From: Paragyromitra xinjiangensis
Lineage: Eukaryota; Ascomycota; Pezizomycetes; Pezizales; Discinaceae
Length of the DNA stretch: 64,000 bases
NCBI GenBank assembly: GCA_038503065.1
Contig: JBCAMK010000018.1
Span: forward strand, 1,550,001 to 1,614,000
Direction: 5' to 3'
The notes under the pieces were generated by a model. That model saw nothing but the letters and a program-made list of their open reading frames with translations. It was not told the DNA's origin and did not search any database. Shown here in pieces: positions 11,928-23,941 of this stretch; the first letter of the stretch is position 1; each line of letters starts with the position of its first letter. The translations under genes and the position numbers were made by a program.

Positions 11928-13849
11928 ATGTCAGCTGTTGTCCATTCCCCCATGGCGGAACCTACAGATAGGTACGACACCGTGAACTCGAATGGTGTTA
12001 TTTCAGCAGACGAAGGAGAATATCTCAACGAATGGGGGCCAGACGAAAGGTATTCAACTACTCCACTTTACCCCCCTTCGTGTATCTCTCATGAATGGAG
12101 TGCTTATTATTCATCGCTAGATACAGTTCATCAGACGAGGAAGGTTCGTCTGATGGTGACGCCGTCTCAGAGGTGTTCTCGACTATCTCTCTATCGGAGT
12201 CAATAACAGATTATGTGTATGAGAACGGCAGGAGATATCATTCGTATCCCCATGCCTGCTACGTGCGCATTCTTTTTTTCTTGGGTGGTGAACTACGTTG
12301 ACTGGTCTCCTGAGTGTAGGCGCTTCCGAACGATGAGGAGGAGCAGGATAGGTTGGATCTTATGCACCATTTGTGGAATCTGGTGCTTGGGGGTGAGCTG
12401 TTTCTTGCTCCGATTGAGCATGGGGAGATAGAGAGGGTATGTTGAGTTTCTTCACTAGGTTTTAGGTGTTGGATCACAACTATTCTTGATGGGTTCCATC
12501 AGGAGTTGGTAGCAGTCTAGGAGAAGCGTTTGGAGATCACTAATTTTGTTGTTCAACTTATGGATCAGTTCTAACGTTTCGATACAGATTCTCGATGTAG
12601 GGACAGGAACGGGTATGAATCCCACCCCCACTAAACTCTGACTGCAACACCTTTACGTTTAGGCTTTTAGAAATCACGAGTTGATCTAGTAACTGATAAC
12701 ATACAATGGTTGTGATAGGGATATGGGCAATCGATGTAGCAGAGTAAGTCCTCACCCCTCTACCATCTTTCCACCCTTACTAACAATACAACTAGCCTGC
12801 TGCCAAAGGCAACTGTCATCGGAAACGACCTATCTCCAATACAACCCGTCTACGTTCCGCCAAATCTACACTTTGAAATCGACGACTGCGAAGAGGAGTG
12901 GCCGTTCCCCGATGACCACTTCGATCTAATCCACATCCGCAACCTGTCTGGCGCAGTGCGGGACTGGAAGAAGCTATATGCACAGGCTTTCCGGTGCGTC
13001 TGCGTCGGTCCGACTCGAAAGAGATGAGAGGAAAAAGAAAGAAAGAAAAAATAAAAAAAGAAGAGAAATACATAAGAAATAGGATGTATTAAAAGAGAGG
13101 AAGCGCAAGGGAATGACCGAATCTAACAATTTGGGGATATATATCCGTTTTTCGATTTTTAAAGGTGTCTTAAACCCGGCGGCTGGATCGAACTTAAAGA
13201 CCATTCGAGACCGTTCGAGTGCGACGATGACTCGTTTACGCGCGATAATGTATTACGGAAGTGGTGCGACGACTTTGAGAGTGCCGTGTCGAAGGTTGGC
13301 GTCACGTGGATCATGGTGGATCAGTTTCGACAGGATCTCCCGGAGGCGGGGTTTGAGAATGTCGAGGAGAAGGTGTTCAAGGTGCCGCTTGGGTGTGTAT
13401 TATTCTCCATTTCCTAGGGGAGTGGTGTGGGTTGGGTGGAAAGTGGTGGGGTTTTCGCTGACAGGTTTTTGGTGGAGTGTGGGTAGAACATGGGCTGAGG
13501 GTGAAGGAGAGAAGATGAAGGAAATGGGTATGTTTATGGGTGCTCTATCTCTAGATGAGGTTGGTGGTGGGACTAGGATGATTTGTTTACAGTGAATAGG
13601 TATTTTCCAGCGAGAGATGCTACTCACAGGTGCTCAAGGCATTACTCTCGGTATGTTTACGAGGGTGTTGGGGTGGAATAAGGATGAGGTTGATGTTCTG
13701 GTTGCGAACATTCGCACGGCTCTTCAGGATCCAAACATCAATGTGTACACAAGATTGTGAGTCCTTAGACACGTTTGTTTTACCTCCACGTGTGCTAACG
13801 GTGATATAGCTATGCTACCTACGGTCAAAAGCCACCAGCAAGTAGTTGA
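11928..13849 (+). CDS. LaeA-like SAM-dependent methyltransferase
   Basis: A class I methyltransferase of the fungal LaeA-like family, usually linked to regulation of secondary metabolism; its own substrate cannot be read from sequence. Ten exons: 11928-12049, 12121-12262, 12320-12436, 12588-12612, 12719-12743, 12796-12993, 13165-13392, 13487-13527, 13600-13756, 13810-13849. They sum to 1095 nt (364 residues) with every phase closing. Motif I, ILDVGTGTGIWAIDVA, is split over two 25-nt exons. Then come a SAM-binding acidic region (GNDLSPIQP), FDLIHIRNLSG, LKPGGWIEL and the family C-terminus (AQGITLGMFTRVLGW, YATYGQKPP). The N-terminus is short and acidic, with SSSDEEGSSDGD. The length fits the family (about 330-400). 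The next gene, an HHE protein, converges 238 bp downstream. LaeA itself versus one of its many paralogues cannot be decided, so no symbol is given. Confidence 0.93.
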
Positions 13850-14087
13850 AGCGCAGGGGAAATTTGTTTTGGCGTGTTTAATTGTATATATGAATTTGGT
13901 GGAGTTAATAATTTCAGATTGCTTTTTTCTAATGGTTTAATACTTTGGATTCTTATATATCTCGAGAAAAGTAAATATACAAGCTTTTCGACTGCTCATT
14001 AAAACCCCTTGTCTAACTGAATCCATTGCCCGGACGAAGGGAGAATCACTCCCCCACGTGGAGGTCACAGCAAACGAACGCCATGTC

Positions 14088-14977
14088 TTAAAACCCCAAG
14101 GTCCTCATATCCGCCAATGTCCAATACTTACGCATGTTCTCAGCCCCCAACTCCTTCACCTCATCGTCCAAATGCTGCCAAAGCACCTCTCCGAACAGCT
14201 CCATTGTCCCCTTCAACTCACGCAGGACCAACTCCCGCTCCCCGCTTTGACACTCCTTCAGGTAGGCCGTGAACTTGTCCAGACCGCCATGAATCCTCCT
14301 GTGTTGCGCCAGTAATTCGTCTTGCTTGCGGAACGCGGGCATCTTCCGTGCGAGCTTGGGGAATACGTAGGTTTCTTCGATGGAGTGGTGCATTTCGAGG
14401 TGCTCGGCGAAACGGAGGCCTAATGAGAGGAATTGTCGGATTGACATAGATTTGGGGCGTTGGTTGTTTTCGCAGGCTTTGTAGAGCTCGTTCCAGGATT
14501 GACGGAAGTTATTGTGCTATTGGGGAAGAGTAGGCGGGTTAGCATGTAGATTCTGGCGGGAATGTAGAATACTCAGGGCAGGCATGTTGAAGGTAGCTGG
14601 ACCTAGCCATACCGACTCATTGGTTCGTCAACTATACCCCTGCTTTTGGGGTCCCTTCTGCCTGCCCCAAGTACCGGTGGAAGGAAAGGAGTTGGAACAC
14701 CGGGGCACCCCGACTGAGCAGTTAAGGTGTGAGACCGGCCTCATTGGTACGCCGGTGATCCCAACTTCTTTTAATCCCCGTAGACCCGTGTTACTAGGTT
14801 TAGGGCAGAAATTAAGAACGGGAGATTTACAAATTGGTCCATGTGTTCTGCGAGACGATTGTATTGTCGGAATTCCGATGGCGTGAGCTTCGGTAGTTGA
14901 GTCTCAGCAGGCATTTCAGTTTCCCCATCGACTGGTGGAGAGTGTCCACATTCGGGTTTTACTGGCGTTTCTGACAT
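14088..14977 (-). CDS. Hemerythrin-like HHE domain protein
   Basis: A fungal HHE cation-binding (hemerythrin-like) protein of 191 residues, probably cytosolic and probably holding a non-haem di-iron centre in a four-helix bundle. Exon 1 is 14831-14977 (MSETPVKPECG... LAEHMDQF). Exon 2 is 14088-14516, starting HNNFRQSWNELYKACEN. The 314-nt intron has a GTAAAT donor, an ATGCTAAC branch point and a CAATAG acceptor. Candidate ligands are in HLEMHHSIEETYVFP, QHRRIHGGL and WQHLDDEVKELG, all typical of the family. The start chosen is the ATG giving the family-like N-terminus MSETPVKPE; an upstream in-frame ATG would add 35 unlike residues. No signal peptide or membrane segment is present. The gene converges on the LaeA-like gene, so the two do not share a promoter. 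The exact role (oxygen, NO or iron handling) is unknown. Confidence 0.92.
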
Positions 14978-17169
14978 GGTGAATAGACCTCGTGGCGTTG
15001 TCGCTATTGTTGTAAGTCGAATAATAGTATCACGACTATTACTAGGATCCAATTCAAGGCGGACGGGGGGTCTCGTCAGCAAGGGTTTTATTATTATTTT
15101 TTATTTTTTTTATTTCCCTCTCTCTCCCCGGGGTGCCGGATCGACAGGTACAAGCGCTGGTGGTGTAGGGATACTCCTTGAATTTATACTCACGTTTTGA
15201 GCGCTGGCTTCAGTAAGAGACCCAGGAACTTCATGAAACACACACAACACGCACGCACGCACACACACAGGATGGAAAGAAGAAAATGATCCTGGATCGG
15301 AAAAGTCTAGAAAGCTGCGGGGACGTGCTTTCTTTTATTTGGCTGGGTCTACCGGCCGTTACGCTTCCCTCGGGTTTAGATCACGGTACCTAGCGAGTGG
15401 GGTGCGTTATCACGTGACATCCCGGGTTTAAGGAGATTGGTGAGCGTGACAAATGGGCGTTATGGGGGATTTGAGATCAATTATTTGTGGAGCTAGTTGC
15501 GGGTTAGTGTTATTGGTAGGAGTTGTTGGTGTACTGTGGTGTGTTTATTTTTGGATATGCATATGTGTTCTGGTGGTACTCTCCTGTCTGGTTCACACTT
15601 TATCACTCGCGATTTGGGAAATGTGGAGCTCCCCCCTCTTGATGCTGTAGTGGGCTGGGTAACTGCGTTCATAAAACCGAAAGATCCTGTTGGCAATCAA
15701 GTGATTAGAGCCACGCGTCTTTAGATTCATACCTCCGAGGAAATGAGTATTCTGCTTGTCTAGGAACTCGATACTTAAATTTGGGCACCTAGCTAAATAG
15801 AATCCTTGCCCCCGCTGCGTGCTGTCGCAAAGTTTCAAGTGTTGTGATAATACGCAGATGATTTTGTTTTTGCTCCTTGAGGTTATGATGAGATTTGCTA
15901 TCACTTTTATGGAAATTAAGCGTCTAGGTATATCGGCCCCACGGGGAGGCTTTCAATGTACTTGGTATATGCAGTAATTTCAGTGTTCGAGACTTATGGT
16001 AGCTGTAAATCTAGACATCTGTGATGACGGGAAACTATCACCATGAATATCACCTACTTCCAAGTTTCTATTCCAGGGAGTGTTCGGTATGTTCCGAGCT
16101 ATAAGATACTCGATAATGCCCACCTCACTGTTCTGATATTCGCTGCACGCAAAAACCCTTAATTACACCACGGCAATGACCGCGAGGAACAACGAGAATC
16201 TTGATAACATAGAGGCCGAAGTAAGAAGTGGCGAAACGGCTAACTCGTTACAATGGGGTTTTATCCCTAGCTAGGTAAGGCGGCCGCGGTGACAAGAAAT
16301 TCCTCAGCTAGTGTAGTTGGCAGGGATCTGCAAATAAACCACTCTTGGTAAGCCACACTTTTAGGATGTTTCAGCACTATTGTAATTGTGCGCAGGCCGA
16401 ACGTGGTCATTAGCTACATGTATCACGGTAGGGGAAGCGTCCGGTATGGAGCGCAGTTGGAGGATAGCGGGCGTGGTTGGGATGAGTGTATTTAGGAAAT
16501 GCCGAGTGCGAAGAGTAGTGGCTTTTTAGAGGATGAGTTCGTAAGACAAGGATTGTCGGTGAATCGGTCTATCAGTATCCAGGAGGAAGATGGAGAATTT
16601 GAGAAGCTACCGCATAAATTTTCCTCGCTCAGCTGCTTTTTCAGTAATGAGGGATCTTTGTGGTATGGGGTGGATTTATAGGAAGAATCAAGTGGGGGTA
16701 CTTGATGAAGTCAATGAATTAGTCAATCAATCAATCAGTGATTCCTAAACGGAAGTTATAGTCGTAACGGAATAGCGAAGGGAATTTATGAACGGAGAAG
16801 GAAGAGGATATAGGTGATGAAATTGATAGTTACTGAAACCTAGTTGTTTAGTTGTTTAGTTGTCTTGACATCTATAGTTTCACTTCACCGCGCGTCTTCC
16901 TGAGAAAGGCACAAGGGCACTATAGCATAGGTGGTTAGACGTACCAACGAATCATCTACCTACCAGCGCGATCTTCATCTATGTAGTTGTATCTTGATCG
17001 ATTGCTCGAAACGAAACAGGAAAAATATCTCTATATCCTCCATTTCCCCCCAAGACCCCCAAACCCGCCTAAGCTCCCCTTCCTGACCAAATACCGAGCA
17101 AGCCAAATAGCGCGAGTGCCAGCAGCTGAATACCATGGCAGTGAGTATTATGCAGCTCACTCGCGATTT

Positions 17170-17289
17170 TCAATAATCTACGTTGGATATATATTTACTT
17201 CCTTTCGTGCCGCTTCCGGCCTTTCCTTACTATTTGGCCCTATTCTTTTCTCCGCCTACATAGGCTTCTATAGCATACGTAGGCTTTTT
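17170..17289 (+). repeat. Dispersed repeat, copy A
   Basis: About 120 bp matches the reverse complement of 41246-41369 with scattered mismatches and small indels. Shared blocks include TTTACTTCCTTTCGTGCCGC, TTCCGGCCTTTC and TAGGCTTCTATAGCATACG. Two copies on opposite strands, 24 kb apart, in non-coding DNA suggest a decayed mobile element fragment. It also runs through a 113-codon open frame that I regard as fortuitous. Confidence 0.7.
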
Positions 17290-17306
17290 GCTTCCTGTTG
17301 TAATAC

Positions 17307-17478
17307 TGGGGCACGTAGGGAGGAATAGAAGATTTGATTGATTGCTTGCTAGGTGGGCATACGGCCCCTATCTAAATAGCTCTCTCGGGTGCCCGAGTGC
17401 CCGAGTGCTCGGGTACCCGTCTCTCAATCATTTCCGACTCCGAAGGCCAAGCCCCGTATTAGGAAGCATCCCCAACAC
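17307..17478 (+). repeat. Direct repeat, copy 1
   Basis: The sequence from GGGGCACGTAGGGAGGAAT to GCATCCCCAACAC recurs at 18106-18260 in the same orientation with substitutions and a few indels, including an expanded GTGCCCGA block here. This is a local duplication of about 170 bp with 0.6 kb between the copies. Its position next to dispersed repeat A suggests that both belong to one larger decayed element. Confidence 0.7.
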
Positions 17479-18105
17479 CTCTTCTTCGTTTTTCTCTATC
17501 GAATATCTCAAGCCTTCCACAGAAGCAACGAATATCATATCTTATTACTTCAATCTAATTAATCGCGATCCGAGTGATATTTCGTGGACATAAATTTCAA
17601 CTCCCCCGCATTAAGATAAGTGGACTGAACACATAAAACGGTAAGTAAGTAAGCGTACGGAGGTCATGTTCAATATAACAGAATCATCATCTAGATGTCC
17701 TAAAACCCCGATCATTCCACCCGGCAGTCATGAGAAGTCACTCGATTAAATGTGCTGGGCCTGACGGATTTGTTGGGTCGTTTGTTTATTTCGTTGCGAG
17801 TTGGTGATGTATTTCTACCCACTAGCTCTCTCTGCTGTATGGACTGGATAGTTCACATACGGTTCTTTTTGAGAACAGATTGGTCTCATCTCGAAACGGG
17901 GGATTTCGTGGGTTTGAACGGTAGGGGAGGATTTTTGGAGTGAAGACGATTTCTGCGCTAAGAGTAGGTAGAATTCTAGTCTATGCTTTGGAGATCCAAC
18001 TCGCTGTGGTAGATTAACCTTCCTCTCGGTATATCACTACTTGCCTGATATACGTGACTCATCAAATATCACTCGATAGAATCCACTCGTGAATTGCAGC
18101 GATAT

Positions 18106-18260
18106 TGGGGCACGTAGAGAGGAATGAAGACTCGATTGCTTGTTCGCTAGAGGTGGACATACGACCCCTATCTAAATATCTCTCTCGAGTGCCTGTCTCA
18201 ATCATTTCCGACTCCGAAGCTACACCCGAGGTCACCCGTATTAAGAAGCATCTCCAACAC
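18106..18260 (+). repeat. Direct repeat, copy 2
   Basis: Second copy of the 17307-17478 repeat. Shared landmarks are GGGGCACGTAGAGAGGAAT, CCCCTATCTAAATA, TCAATCATTTCCGACTCCGA and AAGCATCTCCAACAC. It lacks the expanded GTGCCCGA tract of copy 1. Confidence 0.7.
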
Positions 18261-20280
18261 GAATATCGAGACCATCGTTTACACTGCTCGGCAGGAGCTC
18301 ACCCAGAATAAATGGTCAGTATTATCTTCCAAGAAGGACAGGTAAGGCTGATTCGTGGGGCTTTGGCAGAAACTGACCGTGCGAGTCCGCCTTTGGAATA
18401 AGCGGCCGTACTAGCGAATGAAATCTACAACCCCGGGCAATACATAGGAAGTAGGTAATTCGAACATAATTGAAGCACTGCGTTTTCTAGGTATAACGCC
18501 CACCATCATCATCACGAGCTTCTCGAATCCTTTCGAATTGGGGTATTATACAACCCCACCGCACGTGGACCTAGTTCTATGGTGAATCCCCACCAGAGCC
18601 TCATCTCCGTATCTCACGACCGCTCTTGCACATGCTAGCTCGCTCGTTATACCGTTACCCGCTGCAAGCCATATCGAGCGGCGCTTTTGGTTAAACAAGA
18701 TTTAACGAACCACCGGACAGTCTCACCTAAAGCAGGGTCTGGACGTTGAGCTCTATAAGAAGTGCTTGTTAAGCACTGGTACTAGCAAGACGTGACATCC
18801 TAGTAGCGGCCCATCCGGCGGATAGAATTATTAGGAATTCGTACATAGAGTGCCTCTTGCTTGTGATCTTGATCTTTTTAGGGAGATCCAAAAGACACTG
18901 TTGGAGTGTGTTTGAGTTGGATATACTTACGGATGTCTGGAGCGATACTCATGGGATTTAATTTCGCTGTTAGACGTACTATGATAGTGATGGTACATAG
19001 TAGTTGTCACTACTTGGTATCATAAGGATATGTCTAGAGCACGAAACAACCAATACCTATGCAGACGATTTACCTAAAACGATGACAGTGAATCAAGTCT
19101 AGCGCCAAGTTTAAGCTTAAACCTGTATCTGACTAACCGTTCCTTCACCGGTATTTGGTGTACCATGACGTCCTGCATTCTAGCATCTACGATCAGTCGA
19201 TTTTTCTGTTTCTAGAAACACGATCGCCGATCGGTTTTGGATGGTAATGACATGTTATCGGGTTTTCCTCTACGTAACTGGAGTAGAGTTGGGGTTTATC
19301 TTCAGCTTGTCGCCTCTAAACGTAATCTATTCTAGCTATAGGTATCCGTCCGTGATATAGTTGGATTAAGACGAACACGACATCCAACAAAAACCGCATC
19401 TCCATAAGCATCAGTCTTCCGCCTCCCACCGAGACCCACAACCTCTCGGGTAAGTACTCACCATCTCCTCAAGTAGCCAAGACCCGCATACGTGCACCAA
19501 AAGAAGCCTAACCCGGAAGCGTTGAGGCTGAAATTACCAACCCCAGCTTCAATCGCCGTCCTCATTCCTTCCGATCAAGCCAGCCTAGTTGAAAATGTCA
19601 TCCCCAATCATAGCCAGGGCTTCGTAAGGCTATCCACTGTTACTTTAGATCTAGAGCCGCATCACGTTCGCTTCTGTGCGCCAATGGTGGGGTTGTGCTA
19701 CGATCGGATCTGAGCGGTGGAGGGATTCGGTGTCCCGTTTTTTGGGAGTGGCGTTTGGAGGGGCTTGGTTCGTTTCGAGCGTTTTGGGAGGTTGGGGTTC
19801 GGTTTGGGCGTGGTGGTTTTGGGCATGGTTATGGGGGAAGGGGAATATTGGTATCTGGATAATTCGAATAATGGTTTCTGGCAGGGAAACTTTAATCTTG
19901 CCTCGTTTTAGGCTCGTCACACGTCGTCACTCAGCGTTACACGAAGAGACATAATCCTATAAATAGAATACGGCAAGGCTGCGAAAAAGGAATTCATAAT
20001 AGGAGAAGCCCGAAGATCGGGGAAGGGGTTATAGGTTTTCTTTGGCATTTGAGAGAAGGTGAATAAATTTTGGAGGGTGTTTGGTTAAATATGTAGCTAG
20101 GACTATGTATGTTTTGTCGGGGACATATTCTCGTACAGTTTGATCATTAGCCCTGATCTTGTTAGAGGCTGCCACATGGTGTTCGGGTGATGCTACGACT
20201 AGCTTCCGGATCGGAGCTGTGGCACAACGCCACCGATTTCGTATGGTGTCACAGGAGGCAATCAGGAAGGTGAACTACCG

Positions 20281-20519
20281 TGTTCTTTGGTATCGCGAGA
20301 ATTTGACGTCGCGAGAGTGGCTTGTGGGTGACTCTTTCTAAGACAAGCGAGCTCCCTGCTCTGAGAATTACGCCGGGGATTTCGAGAAATACTGAGGCCT
20401 ATGGGGGTGTGCTGCCACTAGCTTCTGACTCCTGCATTACTGTATACTATTCGGGCATAAGGAACCGTCTGAGTCAACGCCACTCTCGCGACGCCAAATT
20501 CTCGCGATACCAAAGAATA
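20281..20519. repeat. Foldback inverted repeat (MITE-like)
   Basis: The arms at 20281-20333 and 20471-20519 are reverse complements over about 45 bp with few mismatches. The core is TCTTTGGTATCGCGAGAATT followed by TCGCGAGAGTGGC. The span is 239 bp with a non-coding centre, and it resembles the other foldback elements in the window in size and organisation. Confidence 0.7.
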
Positions 20520-21596
20520 CGGTATAACCATTCTCCAAGTTCGTCTAGCACACTACCGTTACCGTGGTACGGTTATCCGGTATCAGAGATGGCTAAAGTA
20601 GGGCATGTCCGAGCGGATGTTGGTACCCGGGATTTAGGTTGGAGATGTCGGTTCCCGGGGTGTCAGCTGCGAGGTATAGCGATGGAGATGGTGTGACTCG
20701 TATCGTGGTGTTATGGCTCCCGTTTGTTAGTGTCACGCTTGAAGCATCTGAACGGGTAGTGGCATTGTTGGGGAAATGCACTAGTAGGTTATCGCGTGTT
20801 GGCGCTTATTTGGGTGGGGGTAAACGCACTAGACGCTGTCGATTAGCGGAGAATGTTCCGTACTTGGAGATGCTCCGGCTTGGGTTTCTATTATGAGTGG
20901 TGTCTTGGCACGTGCCCAGGGATGTGTGAGATTTTATGATTATTCAAATGCACCCGTGTGGCGTCGCCGTGGTTGATATCTCGTGGACGTAAGGGGGTAT
21001 TTATTCTTCCTTCCCTTGGCTGGGGTTTATGTTTGTCGAAACTGATGTTGAGGGAATCAGACTTGTATTTATATCAGTGAGTGGTGTTATTTCTTGCGGA
21101 ACTAATATCGCATCACTCCCGCGGGGACCGTGAAGACGGGGTGTTGATTCGTTAAGATTCAGGGATCCCGCTCCCCGCGGTTCTCGCTTCGTTACCCAAT
21201 TCCCAAGGTTCTTGTTATTTTAAGCTTGGCGTGCATATACTTGGCGGACGATGGGCTCGGTCGTGTAACTGTTTGTGTTCCCTTTCGTACAGCTCATCTT
21301 CATTCTATTGGAGCCAGAGGGTAAAAGATTTTTACAACCTGCTTTGGAATCACGGTTGGGATGTTTGGGCTGGGCGGAAATGGGTGTTTGACAGCGAGGA
21401 GGATACGTTCTCTACTCTAGAGTAGGTAGACGGGTAGGTGCAGTGCAGTTCTTGGGACTGGGGGGTAGGGCGTGGTATTTTGTGATGGGGAGGGTTTAGG
21501 TGGGTGGGCGTATGACATTTATGTACATGTACATGTATGTATGTGCTTCTGCTCGAAGGGAGGGGAGGAGAGGAGAGGAAGAGAAGACAGGACTTT

Positions 21597-21762
21597 CTCG
21601 GTTCTCCGAGGTGCGTTCTCTTGGTCTTCTGCTGCTCCTCTCCACTCTCTTGGTCTTCTGCTGTTCCTTCTCTCTTCTCCCTCCTGCTGCTCCTACCCCT
21701 CCTCTCCCTCCTCTCCTTCTCTTTCGCTTCTCTCTCCTTTATCCTTGCTGACTTATCTCGCC
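21597..21762 (+). promoter_or_regulatory. CT-rich promoter/leader tract
   Basis: About 165 bp is dominated by TCTCC, CTTCTG and CTCCT motifs on the plus strand and ends about 120 bp before the ATG at 21883. Strong CT tracts are typical of the core promoter or 5' leader of expressed filamentous-fungal genes. (CCAT)n repeats follow at about 21812-21830. A short upstream exon hidden in or before this tract cannot be excluded (see the following gene). Confidence 0.45.
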
Positions 21763-21882
21763 TGGTTGTTCGTCACCAGCCACCTTCGTTAAACTCATCC
21801 CCACCGTCCGCCATCCATCCATCCATCCATCTTGGCTTCGGCTACCCCCTTTCCTCTCCATCCTTAGAATTGACCTGTGAAT

Positions 21883-23441
21883 ATGGGTGTTCTGCAGAAG
21901 CGACAGGTTTCCTGCTCCTCAGGATATACGTCCTGGTCCTGTAGTCCAACTAGCACTCAGCAGGCATTCAATGGATGTTGCAAGTCTGACCCTTGTGCGA
22001 ATGGTGGAATATGCCCTGATACTAATCAGAATTGTGACGAGTCTTCTGGTTACCTGCCTTGGGTTTGTCAGCAGACCCTCACACAGAAGGCGTACACTGG
22101 GTGCTGCAAGGTTGATGCCTGTGCGAACGGTGGTTCGTGTCCGATTTCAGCTCAGCCGGGAGGCGGCAGTGGTGCTGCTAGTACCTCGACGCGGATGACT
22201 TCTAGAACGCAGTCGGCAACTTCGATTTCGCAGTCACCAACACCTACTACCACTGGAATTGTTGTCACCTCTGGGATTGCTAGTTCGTTGAGCACAGGGG
22301 ACTCGAATACTGGTGATAGTGCTTTGAATACTGCTACGGGTACTCAGCCTCTCAACACTGGTGATGCTGTTGTGATTACTACTAGAATCACTCGGACTGT
22401 TGTTAGTACCGATGTTGGTGGTATTGCGTACACCACAACAGTGACCAACACCGGTGTCTTTAGTGGGGGTGGCCCTGATGCCACGGGAACTTCAACAGCC
22501 ACCGGTCCGGCTCCTACTCACACTTCTAGCCCGAGTTCGAAGGATGCTATAATTGGTGGGGCTGTTGGTGGGGGTATAGCTCTTTTATTGCTGCTCTTAA
22601 TCGCCATCTTGTGCTTGCGCCGTCGCAAACAAGCGAAGGAACAAGATATGGATCAGACATATGGAGCCGCTTATAGCGAGAAGCCGAGGGGTATGTTAAC
22701 TCCTCTAGCCCTACGTGCCTTGCTAACCTCCATTTAGGTTTCTTGGGAATCCTCCCGTTTGGGCGCAATAACGATAACCGTAATTCGATGTCCTCCGTCC
22801 CTACCAGCCCGAAACGAGGTTTCTTCGCCTCCATGGCGCCCTTCAGGAATCATCCAGTCTCAGATGACCCCCATGTTCGACAGGATCACAAAGTTCCCCA
22901 ATCACCCAACTCCCCGCTTCCTCCGCAGGGGGTCATTGAGATGCCCTCCCCGTCATTCCCACCGCCCGCGCTCAACACCGATCCTCCTTACGATTATGCC
23001 GAGATGGAAAGCGACACTGTTACTGCGCCGAGTGAATTGTCTGCTAGCACACCACTTCAGGGAAATCGCGGATCAGGGATTAGTGCGTGGGGCGCGACGC
23101 CTGACCTGCGGGGCGATGTGAGTAATACGAGTACGACGGCCGTTTTGAGTCCTGCGAGGGAAACGCATTACTCGGATGCGAGTTCGACGGGGAGTATGAC
23201 GGGGAGTAGGCTGAGTGGGGCCAGCCAGGGTGGACAAGGAGGGTACCAACCACCGCTGAGGGGCGGCGGGCTCCCGGCCATGAGGCCTAATTTGAACAGC
23301 GTGAGGAGACCGGTTCCGAATCGACAACAGAATCAGGGACAGAGTAGCGCTAGTGCGGGGCAGGGGCAGGCAAGTGGAAGTGGTGGGGTTAGGCATGTGT
23401 TGAGTTTTATGGATTACGAGGCGGAAAACGGAACTAGGTAG
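21883..23441 (+). CDS. Cys-rich single-pass surface membrane protein
   Basis: A predicted cell-surface protein; no precise family name is claimed. Exons 21883-22690 and 22738-23441 (intron GTATGT...TTTAG, 47 nt, branch TGCTAAC) give 503 residues. Two tandem Cys-rich repeats (about residues 11-45 and 51-87) share the pattern CSSGY-x-SWSC / GCC-K-x-D-x-C-ANGG-x-CP. Then come a Ser/Thr-rich region of about 130 residues, probably O-glycosylated; a hydrophobic helix at about residues 221-243 (IALLLLLLIAILCL) with the positive stop RRRK; and a cytosolic Pro/Ser-rich tail. This layout resembles fungal Mid2/Wsc-type wall sensors, but the Cys module is different. MGVLQKRQVSC lacks a signal peptide although KR looks like a Kex2 site. 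An in-frame TGA at 21871 blocks extension, so an upstream exon spliced at the TTCTGCAG ending at 21897 is possible. Confidence 0.8.
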
Positions 23442-23941
23442 TCGGGGAGGGAGAAAGCAGGAGGCCAACCGGTGGGGTTGTGGAGATGGAGTATATAGAT
23501 CGGCGGATACGCATCTTTGTCAGTATCTGGGATTTCTTTTGGGCGTTATCATGTGTCATACGGCTGGATTCTTTTCTTAGGTGGCATTTTTTTCCGGACG
23601 GGATACCATAGTACTTAATAGCCTAGCGACGCATAGCTACTTTTCTTTTTGTGGATAGTGGGGAGTGTACTGGTAGTTATTGTTAAAAGTGAGGAGTAGA
23701 ACAGCGATTAATGTGCTGAAATTTTAACTGGATTGGCTTTCTTGGGTTTTGGTATCTTGAGATGTGGATTGGGTGGTGTTGAGGGTGAGTAGTGTGGTGT
23801 ACTTTATGCTGAGGTAATTCTGGAGGTAGTGGATGGTAGTTGGTGTATTTATAATGGAGGCGTCTAGCACTGAGATTAATACTAGTCTCGATTCCAGATC
23901 TCTGGGAAAATCGCTATCGATTCAGGTGGTCAACGCGATGT

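Larger units (their letters stand above)
14978..21596. other. Gene-free region with duplicated repeats
   Basis: About 6.6 kb without a gene I can support. It includes a CA/CG simple repeat (15239-15270), TCAA-type repeats near 16720-16738, one copy of a dispersed repeat (17170-17289), a direct duplication (17307-17478 with 18106-18260) and a foldback element (20281-20519). Open frames here are about 125 codons or fewer and have no recognisable motifs. Confidence 0.55.

Noticed and set aside
16987..17328. 113-codon plus-strand frame with a hydrophobic middle
   Set aside because: It runs through dispersed repeat copy A and its start and end are not conserved in copy B.
21472..21944. Plus-strand frames with a Leu/Ser-rich, signal-peptide-like stretch upstream of the Cys-rich gene
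   Set aside because: The hydrophobicity comes from translating the CT-rich promoter tract. No splice donor clearly joins these frames to the downstream gene, so they are treated as leader DNA; a hidden first exon remains possible.
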